The notes beneath the pieces are model-generated. The model saw only the letters and a program-made list of their open reading frames with translations, was not told where the DNA came from and did no database searches. A stretch of DNA of 64,000 nt from contig OZ025267.1 of NCBI GenBank assembly GCA_964019165.1, positions 21,129,185 through 21,193,184 on the forward strand. The letters are read 5' to 3'. The translations under genes and the position numbers were made by a program. Numbering within the stretch: position 1 is the first letter of the stretch; every line of letters starts with the position of its first letter. Source of the DNA: Mastigias papua (lineage: Eukaryota; Cnidaria; Scyphozoa; Rhizostomeae; Mastigiidae). Below, piece by piece: positions 38,922 through 48,583 of the stretch.

Positions 38922-40815
38922 CCAGGACATCCTTATTCCACAGCCTCCGTTTATCATTTTTTGATCTGTAATTCGATCGAGTGTTAAGCAAGTCTTGTTT
39001 CTTATTTGTTTACAGTCCACACAACTTGTGTAACCCACCCAAAAGTACATACGGCCTCCTATATCTAAAACTGAATCTGCTGTTGAAAAGAGCGTGTCCA
39101 GAAGATATCTACTGTTGTTTATTAACTGTCCTATGGGTAGGAGTAATAGAAGGCTCAACAGCCATTACATAACATAATCTTACCAAAACGATTTGAATGC
39201 ATACCTACGGAGCATGCATAACCAGACAGCAAATGTATTTGATATTTAAATATCATACAACTTGAGAGGCTCAAATACCCTCTTTCCAGGGGCATATCAC
39301 TAGGACAAATTTCGTACACGTTTTGAAAAATCACAAAAAGTCATAAGAAATCGCAAAAATCAATAACAAAAGTCATAAAAGTCACAAGAATCTCGTACAT
39401 TTTTCTATGAGTGATACAAGCCTCGTCCATGCTACGCGGTGTTCGCGCGTGGAACTACTGTAGAAAGGAAATTACTTCAATCACACGAATTATTGTATTT
39501 TAGCTTGCGGAATCAAAATCTGACTGTACAATACATAATTTATTGTGCAAATAACTAATGTGATCTAAGGAATCAAAGCAAGTTATGCAGTCGTGTAACT
39601 ACAGTATTTATGCATGTAATGTACGTATGGACGCCGTCACCATGTAAAGATACTCTTGTGAGTCTTACTCTATTCTCACAACCTAGCATAAAAATTTCCC
39701 TATTAAACTATTGAACGTAGCGCATTCCAATACGGCCTACTAGATGATATCAAATCGTATGAGCCAATTTCGAAAGTAAAGTCAATAATACTCACAGTCA
39801 CAGGAGAACGAGCGTTGTCGTAATGGCCTAAAACATGGCGGCCACCAGTCGAAAAAGTAATCTCACGAATCCGCAGACATGCACGTTATGCATTTGCCTA
39901 TTTGTGCTCAACAATGATTGATCAAATTTCCTGCATTGCAGCTTATCCAATAAGAGAACTACACGAACAGACAAAACAGCTAAATTTAGAGCACACATAT
40001 AAGGACAAATCGTCCGAACCAATAGACTAATGCTGCCTCCAAGTCTCCACCCTAATGACATTCTTTGATCAACCTGTTGGACAAGACTGGTTTCCAAGAA
40101 TTCAATAGTGCACAGGCTGCCCATGCAGAGAAAACATAGAATATTATTTTGAGCCCTGAATATACGTCCCCTTCCCTATTTGTTATAGTCTTGAGAAATC
40201 TACCCAAGACATCCTTATTCCACCCCCACTTATTATTTTGTTCCTCCAAGTCGATCGAACATTAAATAACACGAGAGATCTTGATCTTCATGTTGTTTAC
40301 ATTTGAAATGAGTTCTAAAATCCATAGCTAGTAATAATTTGGGAACTTTTCCACCCCCCCAGTTATTCCAACCCCTCCCCCCGTTTATTTGGTTTTTAGA
40401 ACAGGGCAGGAAACAATGGAAACAACCTTTTTGCCAACTTTGTCCTGTCGACTATTCGACCACCCATATACACGTTCTTTTTTATAAGAAAAAAGCTTAT
40501 AAGAAAATGAGGCTCACAATGCCAAAATCCTAAGAAAATCACAAGGCTCAGTTTCCAAAGTTCATCTCCTGTGCCAGGAATCGATATTAGCTCATCCCCC
40601 TTGATGACAAGCCCCCCGAGGGAGTACCCCCTACAGCTCTATACGGGGGGTCCATGAGAGCGATTTGTTGCTGACTCCCAAATATTGAGTCTCAAAAATT
40701 TTGATACCCTAAATATATTAACATATTCTGGACTACAACTTTCATAAAATTTCGTTGAATACACAACTCAAGAGATCTCTACACATCAAGTCAAATTGAT
40801 GGTCGTGCAGGAAAG
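38922..40815. other. Intergenic repeat-derived DNA
   Basis: Two related blocks, 38929-39015 and 40205-40300, share GACATCCTTATTCCAC and a CGATCGA core followed by TTGTTTAC, so they are copies of one dispersed repeat. No gene is supported. Confidence 0.5.
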
Positions 40816-40967
40816 CAGGCCCGTAACCAGCTTGAATTCAAAAGGGGGGCAGAGCCAATATATATAATACATATATCTATATAATTCATGTCTTTAGGGG
40901 AGGCACAGAGCCAAATCTCACAAGTCCAGGGGGCCTTGCCCTCAGGCCCCCCTTGGCTACGGGCCTG
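40816..40967. mobile_element. 152-bp hAT-like MITE with perfect 8-bp target duplication
   Basis: Inverted ends CAGGCCCGTAACCAG and CTTGGCTACGGGCCTG with GGGGGGC/GCCCCCC inside. The 8 bases on the left (40808-40815) and right (40968-40975) are both CAGGAAAG, the exact duplication size left by hAT transposases. Confidence 0.85.
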
Positions 40968-41755
40968 CAGGAAAGAGTGCTTATTATCCTCTATTCCTCC
41001 CCAGACATACAAATTGGGCTACTACAGTTAAAATTATGCTTAAAACCTAGCGCACACAGCAGATTTTTGTCGCACAAGATGCTAATTTTTGCTTTTTTCG
41101 AGAGAACTTGGTGCTCGCACACAAGACGATTGTTTTCGGATTAGTGCCACAAGAGCACATATTTTCATAAGAAACCACTTTATAAGGAAGCTACATGTAG
41201 AAAAACAAGGCAACATAAGGAACTTGTAGCTATAAAATCAAAATCACGAAAGAAGCCTTCGATTTTGAAAGTTATTATCACTGCAAATAAACGTGATTTA
41301 TAAAGCTGTTTCCCTTCAAATGCAGTCAAATGTGAATGGATGGGGGTTCCTTTGTTTACTAGCAACAATTTATGGCAAAATTCCGAATATCAACGCATTT
41401 CTTGCGACAGTTGGTGACTATTCTTAGGACACTAAACATGCATTTACAATTAAGGGGGAATTAACTTCTAACTAATTCGAGCCAAACTTTTAGATATTAA
41501 AATAAGAAATGAGTTAATTTTCTGACCTTGGTTTCTTACCAGGTAATCTAGCTTCTGCTTCTGAGTTCTGCAAAGTTTTCCTCTTCTTTGCTATGATTTC
41601 CCTATGAGTGATACGCTTCTACTTTAACAGGAAATGACATACTTCAAGATAGTCACATGATCGTGAATCCTGATTGTGATTGGTTTAAGAATGAGAAATC
41701 TCTCTTTCGACTCCGCACACTGCACGATTTTTGTCTTTGGTCGCAAAAGACAAAT

Positions 41756-42592
41756 ACAGTCAACTCTCTCTTAAGTGGGCGCCCTCGGGACATTGAAGAA
41801 GTGTTCGCTTTACCGAGGTGTCCTCTTTATAGAAACTTGCCGTCTTTGAGTGCGGAGGAGCTCAAATACAAAAAGCGTTCTCCTCTGGTCAACAAAGATG
41901 TAACTCAACAAATATATTGTTTATACAAAAGCATTTGCTCAAGAAAGTAATCTCTAATATTTTTCTGATTGAAACGCTTGGTTCTTCTTTCCTTATGTAA
42001 TCTGCAGACTGAATTCAAAGATATGACAAGCTCCTCCTCTTCCAAAATATCCCGTGCAAATTGCGTCAATTCATCTACCAATTGAATAGCAGAACGACTT
42101 GTTGGGAAATTGAGTGTCTTTTCCTCTTTTTCTGGTTCATCGTCATTGCTGTCACTATCGACACAAAGTTTCTTTGCACTTCCATGTGACTCTTTGATGT
42201 TTTTTTGGCGTAGGCGAACTCGCCGATCGCATGTGCTTGCGTCAAAATTGGTCACCGTCAAACCAGAATGAAAGTCTCGAAAACGAAAGGAACCACCGAC
42301 ATATCACGTGACATTCAATTTACAACATGTGTTTTAATCCTGTTTGTTAAATTTACCTTTAAATCATTGTTTTCAAGCAAAAATTAATTTCATTGTGCCC
42401 ACTTCTTTCAAGTGTTTTGTGCGTTTGGGGCAAAGAAATAGTGTCCGCTGTCCGTCTTAACGAGGTGTCCGTCTTATAGGATACGAACATATAGCATTTC
42501 CTGTTGGCCTTGGCAGGGACCTCCAGTAAATGCCCGTCTTGATGAGGTGTCCGCTTTATAGAAATGTCCGATTTGAGAGATATGACTGTACT
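41756..42592. mobile_element. pogo/Tigger-like transposon remnant
   Basis: Ends TACAGTCAACTCTCTCTTA and the inverted TTTGAGAGATATGACTGTA match as imperfect terminal repeats beginning CAGTC. Subterminal CGAGGTGTCC words occur on both sides. It encloses a truncated transposase tail on the minus strand. Confidence 0.65.
41905..42261 (-). pseudogene. Tigger/jerky-type transposase, C-terminal fragment
   Basis: The 118-residue frame carries an acidic stretch and then SAIQLVDELTQFARDILEE and RFNQKNIRDYF. This resembles the extreme C-terminus of pogo/Tigger/jerky transposases, which end in a helical segment followed by K-x-I-x-x-FF. The DDE catalytic core and HTH domains are absent, so the element cannot move by itself. 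It lies wholly inside the terminal repeats at 41756-42592. Confidence 0.6.
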
Positions 42593-42891
42593 ATTATCAA
42601 ACATGTTTTATATCAAAAGATTATTGCAAAAAACAAAATTCTCTCAATGTTCATCCCGCACACAGCAGATTTCTGTTTTGAAAGAGAACATTTATTCTCT
42701 CGCACGTTCACATTTTCATTTCTCTTAAACCTTGTTATCTCTACATAACTTCTCACGACTTCTCATGTCTTGGTTTATCTCTTTGTTAGCAGATTTCATA
42801 CAGAACATCCATATCAGAGGACAGTATGAAAAATTTGACATGGGAATAGATGTTAGGATTGTTTTAGCTTTTTCTCTATTGAGGAATGGTC

Positions 42892-43443
42892 TTATTCTCG
42901 AAAACGCACATGTAGTTGTTCATTTATTTTCTGACAAAGCTCCTTAACATGCATATCAAAATGTAATTTGTTGTCTATTTGGATGCCACGCAATTTTACA
43001 TACTCACTTTGTCTTACTTTCTGTTCATCAATATTAAGGCAGAGGGAACTGTTGATCTTAAGACCCAAAAACATCATCTTAAACTTTCCTGGATTAGCAC
43101 ACATTCCGTTTTCTTTGAACCAATCTATAATTTTTTGTAAATCATCTTCTAGTTTTACCATCACGGTATCAATGGATCTGTCGCATGCATAAAATGTAGT
43201 ATCATCCACAAAGTTGCAGATTTCAGATTCTAGATATAAGTAGAACACATCGTTTATAAATATATTGAATTGTAGGGGGCCAAGCACAGACCCCTGTGGG
43301 ACACCTGTCGAAATATTTTGTGAAGTACTATTTGCTGAACCTGCTTTGACTCTCTGTTTCCGATCAGTTAAATAACTGTATACCAGGTTTAATGTATTTG
43401 TAGCAATTACATTTTTAGTTACTTTATCTTCTACTCCATTCAT
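42892..43443 (-). pseudogene. Non-LTR retrotransposon (LINE) reverse transcriptase fragment
   Basis: The frame includes SYLTDRKQRVKAGS, then GVPQGSVLGPLQFNIFINDV and a palm motif FVDDTT, which are reverse transcriptase blocks of the jockey/CR1-like LINEs. The usual F/Y-A-D-D core has a Val in place of Ala. Upstream and downstream parts of the element are missing or displaced: the block A region of what may be the same LINE is at 43870-43950. It is a dead copy. Confidence 0.8.
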
Positions 43444-43869
43444 TCATTCATTGCGTGTTTTTCTACAGCTCATTGCCATCATTTGCTCTACGCTAACACT
43501 AAACTAACATCACACTAACATTCTATTGCGTCATAACACCTTGTCCTTTGTTTAGGCCTATTTTTTATACTAACTTTCCCTCAACACATTGCCTAGCTCT
43601 TCCTTTCCCATGCCAATTTTTTGTTATTCCATCTTTATACATAATTCCGGGGAGCAAATGTAAATACCAATCCAAATTGTAAATGAGTTTGTTGAATTTC
43701 TACCTTGGTGAAGAAACACATACAAAAAAATAAAATTCGCCAGAAGCTTATTGTCTCAAGTCTACAACGACCAGATGAAAGAAAAGAGAAGTACAGTGGT
43801 GAGACCGTTCAATTAATATAGTTTAAAACTTTATTAGCAATTCAAAAATTCAAACGAAGAGAATTACTA

Positions 43870-43950
43870 GACATTATTGTCAAACCCGTAGGCCTCCAAC
43901 TTTGCTATGAGCAAATCATGCGATACACAGTCATATGCTTTAGATAATTC
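43870..43950 (-). pseudogene. LINE reverse transcriptase block A fragment
   Basis: Minus-strand translation gives ELSKAYDCVSHDLLIAKLEA followed by YGFDN and then a stop. This is the catalytic-Asp block of non-LTR reverse transcriptases, here with E in place of the leading D. It lies in the same orientation and upstream of the fragment at 42892-43443, so one LINE copy was probably split by about 430 bases of inserted or scrambled DNA. Confidence 0.7.
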
Positions 43951-44250
43951 AAGCAGGATATTACCAGCAATACCGTTGGTATCACGGCGCCTTTTCCAAG
44001 TTTCGGTTGCACGAAACAAGGCATGCTGGGTGCTCGCCTACCAACAGTTTGGAAACGAGTCAACACAAGGCCTACGTGGGAAAATGATTCTGGCGCGAAG
44101 TACAAAATTAAACTATGTTTGCACGCGCCATACCTTTCAAACGTAACATGATATTGTTATTCGCTTGCTTCTTAATATATCTGAAACATTTACGTAAATT
44201 TCATACGAAAAAATTGAGCAGAAAGGAACATAAGTAGTGAACGTTTCAAC

Positions 44251-44820
44251 ATGGTAAGAGGCAAGGAAATTTCCTGTGAAGACAGAGTGGCCATCAAAAC
44301 GTTACGAAAAGCAGGCTACTCGTTTAGATAAATTGCACAAAAAGTTGGCTGCTGCAAGTCAGCGGCCTATAAAGTGCATAAAACTTACCAACAAACTGGT
44401 ACTGTTTCAGCTTGCAAGAGGACAGGGCGACCAAAGATGTTTACAGAGCGAGACGAGCGTGTCTTGAAGACTTCAGCTGGGAAAAATTGCTTTTCTCATC
44501 TTCGCTCGATATGTGGCTCATTCAATGACTTTTCAAGGAAGAAAGCATCCATTTCAACAGTAAGGCGACTTCTTCAGAAATATGGGCTAAAAATACATCC
44601 CAGATGCAAAAAACCATTTGTTTCCTTAGTCAACAGACGATATAGGAAGAGGTAGGCCAAGGTATTGAAGGGATGGACACTTAAAGAGTCGAAAGACGTT
44701 GTTTTCAGCAACGAATGTAAATTTTCTTTAAACAACGATTCTGGAACGTTGAGAGTATGGAGGGCAACAACTGAGGTCAACAATGTTCGGGGGGTGCATT
44801 GGCAGAAATGGAGTAGGTAG
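44251..44820 (+). pseudogene. Tc1-like transposase pseudogene
   Basis: From ATG 44251 the frame shows a helix-turn-helix (RVAIKTLRKAGYSF, then IAQKVGCCKSAAYKV), a GRPK hinge, a second HTH (ASISTVRRLLQKYGL) and the second catalytic block as VVFSNECKFSL, where FSDE is normal. In-frame stops fall at about 44329, 44653 and 44818, and the last third with the D34D/E block is missing. It is inactive. Confidence 0.8.
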
Positions 44821-44904
44821 ATTTGTCCTATGTACACGTAATATATAATGGTATGTGACAAAGCTGGAACAAAAATGGGTAAAAGTGGGGCAGAGAGGGG
44901 TGTA

Positions 44905-45125
44905 AATTAAAAAATGGAATAATTTATAATAAATTATAATGGTATAATTTAATAAATGTAAAATAACAGAATTATAAAATTAGGTATAAGAATGGATTAT
45001 TAAAATAGTAAATTAAAATGGAATAATTTATAATAAATTATAATGGTATAATTTAATAAATGTAAAATAACAGAATTATAAAATTAGGTATAAGAATGGT
45101 TTATTAAAATAGTAAATTAAAATAG
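44905..45125. repeat. AT-rich tandem repeat, 104-bp period, about 2 copies
   Basis: GGAATAATTTATAATAAATT and the following 80 bases recur 104 bases apart (starts about 44911 and 45015), almost without change. Probably part of the Polinton terminal region. Confidence 0.85.
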
Positions 45126-45209
45126 TAAATTAAAATAATATAATAGACTGGTTTATGAAATGATTGGTAAGAATTGAATGTGAATGAATGAATGGTGTAA
45201 ATGAAATAG

Positions 45210-45460
45210 TTTTATGAAATAGATTTATAAAATTAGATTTATAAAATGAAATTATAAACTAGATTTATAAAATGAAATTATAAAATAGATTTATAAAATG
45301 AAATTATAAACTAGATTTATAAAAATGGTGTTATAAAATGGATTTATAAAAATGGTGTTATAAAATGGATTTATAAAATAGATTTATAAAATGGTGTTAT
45401 AAAATGAATTTATAAAAATAGATTTATAAAATGGATTTATAAAATAGATTTATGAGATGG
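45210..45460. repeat. Short AT-rich tandem repeats (16-31 bp) around TTTATAAAAT
   Basis: GATTTATAAAATG- and GTGTTATAAAATG-type units alternate over about 250 bases. TTTATAAA is self-complementary, so the tract can fold or slip. No coding capacity. Confidence 0.85.
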
Positions 45461-45871
45461 ATTACAAAGGACTAGTATAAATAAAATGGAATAAATAATA
45501 TGATATAAATGTAATGGTGTTAATTTAGAATAAATGGATTAAATACAATGGTAAAAATTATTAATATAATTTAAAAAAATCTTCCTATGGTATACAAACC
45601 ACTCCGTTATTAATGGAACATATTTTATGGTTTATTATTAATAAAACATTTTATGGTTTCATGGATTGTTCTCTTTTATTTTCATTTTCAATTGGGGCGG
45701 CAGCTCTAATCTTGGTTTCTTAAATTGGGTATTGAAAATAATCAAGGATTATGATGTCCTTGTTTTCATAAGAAACATTTATTATAAACATATTTCCATT
45801 TATGTTATGGAATTCTTATTTATGATTTTATAGAAATAATTACTTTTATTGGTTACAGACACTGCCCGCGA
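45461..45871. other. AT-rich non-coding leader of the element
   Basis: Low-complexity AT-rich DNA with a short repeated phrase (ATTTTATGGTTT near 45610 and 45640). I see no gene or clear regulatory site. Confidence 0.4.
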
Positions 45872-45941
45872 GCCACTAAGCTAGGTTTAACGAAGTTAAA
45901 AACCGTTAGGTTTTTGACAAAGTTAAACCTGGTTTAGTGGC
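45872..45941. repeat. 70-base hairpin with 33-base arms and GTTA loop
   Basis: The arms start GCCACTAA and close on AAAAACC-GTTA-GGTTTTT. Twenty-seven of 33 positions are Watson-Crick. Three more are G-T, so as RNA only one 3-base internal loop stays open. It is the first of a series of structured elements between the terminal repeats and the first gene. Confidence 0.85.
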
Positions 45942-45950
45942 GAGCAAGAC

Positions 45951-46017
45951 CACGCGACGCATTAGTATTAGCGCAGCTAATACTACATAAAGCGTTAGCT
46001 TTATGTATCGTCGTGTG
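45951..46017. repeat. T-shaped double hairpin on a shared basal stem
   Basis: The basal stem CACGCGACG pairs with CGTCGTGTG (8 of 9). It encloses two perfect arms: TAGTATTAGC/GCTAATACTA (45963-45985, 3-base loop) and ACATAAAGC/GCTTTATGT (45985-46006, GTTA loop). This is the geometry of a three-way, T-shaped fold. Confidence 0.8.
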
Positions 46018-46089
46018 ATACTGGTTTCAGTCACTAGCTTATATAAAATAAGTATTATTCTATAACATAATTTTATTGGTAAACATTTT

Positions 46090-46360
46090 ATTGTTTTATA
46101 AACTAGCCATTTTCCAATGACTTTACTAATTAACCCATTTTTCATTGGCGTTAATAAATAAACCTTACTTATAGGGTTACTTAATGGGGCATGGATTATT
46201 TGTTATTTATTGGTTTTAGACAATTTAGTCTTAAACGGGCGTGAATAATGGAATCACCCGGCCAGATTATTTTAGCTTTAGCTAAAATAATGTGGCCATT
46301 CAATCAGTCAATTGTTTTATAAACTAGCAATTTTCCATTGGCCTTACTAAATAACCTTAC
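46090..46360. repeat. Direct repeats 221 bp apart
   Basis: TTGTTTTATAAACTAGC plus ATTTTCCAWTG and a CTTACTAA tail occur at 46091 and 46312. A further pair, AACCCATTTT...ATTGGC, occurs near 46131 and 46419. They bracket the hairpin at 46260. Confidence 0.75.
46260..46297. repeat. 38-base hairpin with TTTA loop
   Basis: GGCCA and TGGCC form the base, and ATTATTTTAGC/GCTAAAATAAT the upper stem: 16 of 17 pairs. A weaker hairpin of the same style (GTTTTAGAC/GTCTTAAAC) lies near 46213-46236. Confidence 0.85.
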
Positions 46361-46602
46361 TAAATGGGGTTATTATTTGGCATCAATTTTAATTTCAATT
46401 TTAATTTCAATACCAATTAACCCATTTTATTGGCATTTTAGCTTAGTCACAAAGAATAGTATTATGTATTTGCAGCATTTTCGTGCGGTTTTAATTCATT
46501 TGTTATTGGTTGATTGGATTTATTGATTGGTAACATGGGTTGTGAGATTAAAATGGGTGCGATATATATATAAATATAATAATATAATTATATATATAAG
46601 TG

Positions 46603-47103
46603 ATGAAAAAAATTTGTGACGATATTCAATTATGTGTTTCTAATAGCGATTTTGAAAGCCTTAAAACGATTTATAATTTATCACAAGAAATAACAAAGAC
46701 ATGTCAAATTGCAGCTCGTGATGGTAATTTAGAATATTTAAAATACGCTCATGAAATCGGGTGTCCATGGGATAAAGAAACATGTGTAATAGCAGCAGTA
46801 AGTGGTAATTTAGATTGTTTAAGATATGCTCATGAAAATGGCTGTCCGTGGGATGAAGAAACATGCACAAGGGCTGCTAGTTATGGTAATTTTGATTGTT
46901 TAAAATATGCTCATGAAAATGGGTGTCCATGGGATTCTACAACATCTGTTGCTGCAGCTAAATATGGTAAATTAGAATGTTTTAAATATGCCCTTGAAAA
47001 TGGTTGTCCTTGGGAAGATTACATCTGCGGATTGGCTGCTCAAAATGGCCATTTAGATGTTTTGGTATATGCTCATGAACAAGGTCTCCCATGGGACCAT
47101 TAA
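46603..47103 (+). CDS. Ankyrin-like repeat protein (giant-virus CPWD type)
   Basis: The 166-residue protein consists of about five 27-residue repeats of the form G-N-L-x-C-L-K-Y-A-H-E-N-G-C-P-W-D (for instance YAHENGCPWDEETCTRAA), the diverged ankyrin type abundant in mimivirus-like giant viruses and some protists. Such repeats bind proteins, and the partner is unknown. There is no F-box or signal peptide. I chose the ATG at 46603, which follows a long TATATAA-type tract; the GTG at 46600 is less likely. It is the first gene of the element and has a longer relative on the opposite strand at the right edge. A host-defence decoy role is possible but only inferred. Confidence 0.8.
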   Translation: MKKICDDIQLCVSNSDFESLKTIYNLSQEITKTCQIAARDGNLEYLKYAHEIGCPWDKETCVIAAVSGNLDCLRYAHENGCPWDEETCTRAASYGNFDCLKYAHENGCPWDSTTSVAAAKYGKLECFKYALENGCPWEDYICGLAAQNGHLDVLVYAHEQGLPWDH

Positions 47104-47189
47104 TTATAATGTAGTTTTTTGATTTGTTTTATTTAACCTCTAATTGGTTATTCATATTATTATATTTTATTGTAATATAAAATATAACG

Positions 47190-47867
47190 ATGAAGATACC
47201 AAGAGTTAACAAATCAGGTGATGGATTTATTGAAGATCAAAATTATTTATTACAATGGCCATTTAATTTGGTTATTATAGGACGGTCGGGATCAGGCAAG
47301 GGTAATTTACTTCTTCATATGATATTAACAGCCCGTTTTTTTAACAAACCGGGATTATTTTATTATTACGGACCTAATGCTTATCAAAATGATATGTTAT
47401 TTTTAAAAAATATTATGGATAAAATTTCATTGAAAATAGGTTATAGTTGTTTGAAATTAGAATCGGATGTATCAAAAATACCGGAGCCATGTGTATTAGG
47501 AAATAAAGAAATCCGTAAAATAGTGATTTTTGATGATATAATAACAAATCATAAAATACAAGATACAGTTTTAAAATATTTTACACATGGAAGGCATCAA
47601 AACATTTCGCCAATTTATCTGTCACAAGGGTATGGCGATCTTCCTATTTTATTGCGACAGAATACAATGTATATGATATTTTATGAACCAGACACAGAAT
47701 TTTATCGTAATCTAATAGAAAGAGAACATAAATTAAAAAAAGGGACATTTAATAAAGTTTTTAATATTGATAATACTAAACAAGATAACAAAATGATAAA
47801 TTACGATTTTATATTTATTGATAAAATTCGGAGGAAGTATTATAAAAATTTCGATGAAGAAATATAA
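47190..47867 (+). CDS. A32/FtsK-HerA type genome-packaging ATPase
   Basis: The 225-residue protein has the size and layout of Polinton and virophage packaging ATPases, which pump the genome into the capsid. WPFNLVIIGRSGSGKGNLLL at about 23-42 contains Walker A, and IVIFDD at 111-116 is Walker B. A later SQGYGDLP segment (about 150) fits the sensor region after Walker B. One oddity is that the residue after the Walker A Lys is Gly, where Ser or Thr is usual. The ATG lies directly after AATATAAAATATAACG. It stands between the ankyrin gene and the zinc-ribbon genes, all on the plus strand. Confidence 0.88.
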   Translation: MKIPRVNKSGDGFIEDQNYLLQWPFNLVIIGRSGSGKGNLLLHMILTARFFNKPGLFYYYGPNAYQNDMLFLKNIMDKISLKIGYSCLKLESDVSKIPEPCVLGNKEIRKIVIFDDIITNHKIQDTVLKYFTHGRHQNISPIYLSQGYGDLPILLRQNTMYMIFYEPDTEFYRNLIEREHKLKKGTFNKVFNIDNTKQDNKMINYDFIFIDKIRRKYYKNFDEEI

Positions 47868-47877
47868 TAATATATAT

Positions 47878-48027
47878 ATGAGTGATATATATTGTGTGAA
47901 ATGCAAAACAAAAACACCAACTGTAGATGAAAAAATTGTAACAACAAAAAATAATAGAAATGCTATCACAGGAAAATGTCAAAATTGCGGAAGAACAAAA
48001 TATATGTTTATTAAGAAACAAATATAA
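47878..48027 (+). CDS. Small zinc-ribbon protein (DUF5679-like), 49 residues
   Basis: Pattern Y-C-V-K-C at residues 5-9 and C-Q-N-C at 34-37, with a TTKNNRNAITGKC segment between. This fits the DUF5679 single zinc-ribbon family seen in archaea and large DNA viruses. The start at 47878 comes right after AATAATATATAT. An upstream in-frame ATG at 47818 would overlap the ATPase gene and lacks the motif, so I rejected it. The next gene begins with a close copy of the same domain, so the two arose by duplication. Function is unknown; nucleic-acid or protein binding is likely. Confidence 0.75.
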   Translation: MSDIYCVKCKTKTPTVDEKIVTTKNNRNAITGKCQNCGRTKYMFIKKQI

Positions 48028-48041
48028 GATATAGTATAATA

Positions 48042-48554
48042 ATGGAAATTTATTGTGTTAAATGTAAACAGAAGACTGATACAAATAACCCTGAGAAAAT
48101 ACAAACTAAGAATAATAGATTGGCGATACGAGGTAATTGTAAAATATGTAATACACAAAAATATATGTTTGTGAAATCGTTAGGATCAGGGATAGATATT
48201 CACAAAATGATCGGTAAAATACCACGGGCAAAATCAGGCTGGGTTCCAGGTGATTATAAATATCTTGGGCCATATAACCCTCTTGATTCACAAGTAACTT
48301 TTGATGAAAAAACAGGTGAGATACAAAAAATACATACACAGCCGAAAAATAAATTAGATGAAATCGCGATGAAACATGATATATGTTATACAGTAAACCC
48401 TCAAAATAAGGGCGATTGTGATCGTGATATGGTAAAGTCAATTGATGACATGTCATATAAAGACATGAATAAAATGGCAATGCTGACACGAACGATAATC
48501 AATAAAAAACAACAGCTTGGTTTAGGAGTCAAAAAAAAAACAACACGAAATTAG
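48042..48554 (+). CDS. Zinc ribbon fused to parvovirus-type phospholipase A2
   Basis: Residues 1-45 repeat the zinc ribbon of the preceding gene (C5, C8, C33, C36). Residues about 66-135 carry a phospholipase A2 of the parvovirus VP1u kind: calcium loop YLGPYNPL at 74-81 and catalytic HD at 112-113 in KHDICY. In parvoviruses this enzyme opens the endosomal membrane during entry, and Polinton-like viruses often carry a homologue, so a role in membrane breach is a fair inference. The tail is Lys-rich and is encoded over a run of ten A bases (48531-48540). The integrase frame follows in the -1 phase (see findings). Confidence 0.85.
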   Translation: MEIYCVKCKQKTDTNNPEKIQTKNNRLAIRGNCKICNTQKYMFVKSLGSGIDIHKMIGKIPRAKSGWVPGDYKYLGPYNPLDSQVTFDEKTGEIQKIHTQPKNKLDEIAMKHDICYTVNPQNKGDCDRDMVKSIDDMSYKDMNKMAMLTRTIINKKQQLGLGVKKKTTRN

Positions 48555-48583
48555 TTAATGATCAAAAACAATACGCCAAAGAA

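Noticed and set aside
45906..46145. 79-residue minus-strand open frame near the start of the Polinton
   Set aside because: It covers the hairpin cluster, and its composition follows the inverted repeats; there is no start-proximal motif.
47818..47877. Upstream ATG extending the small zinc-ribbon protein
   Set aside because: It overlaps the ATPase gene, whereas the TATA-rich motif sits directly before the ATG at 47878.
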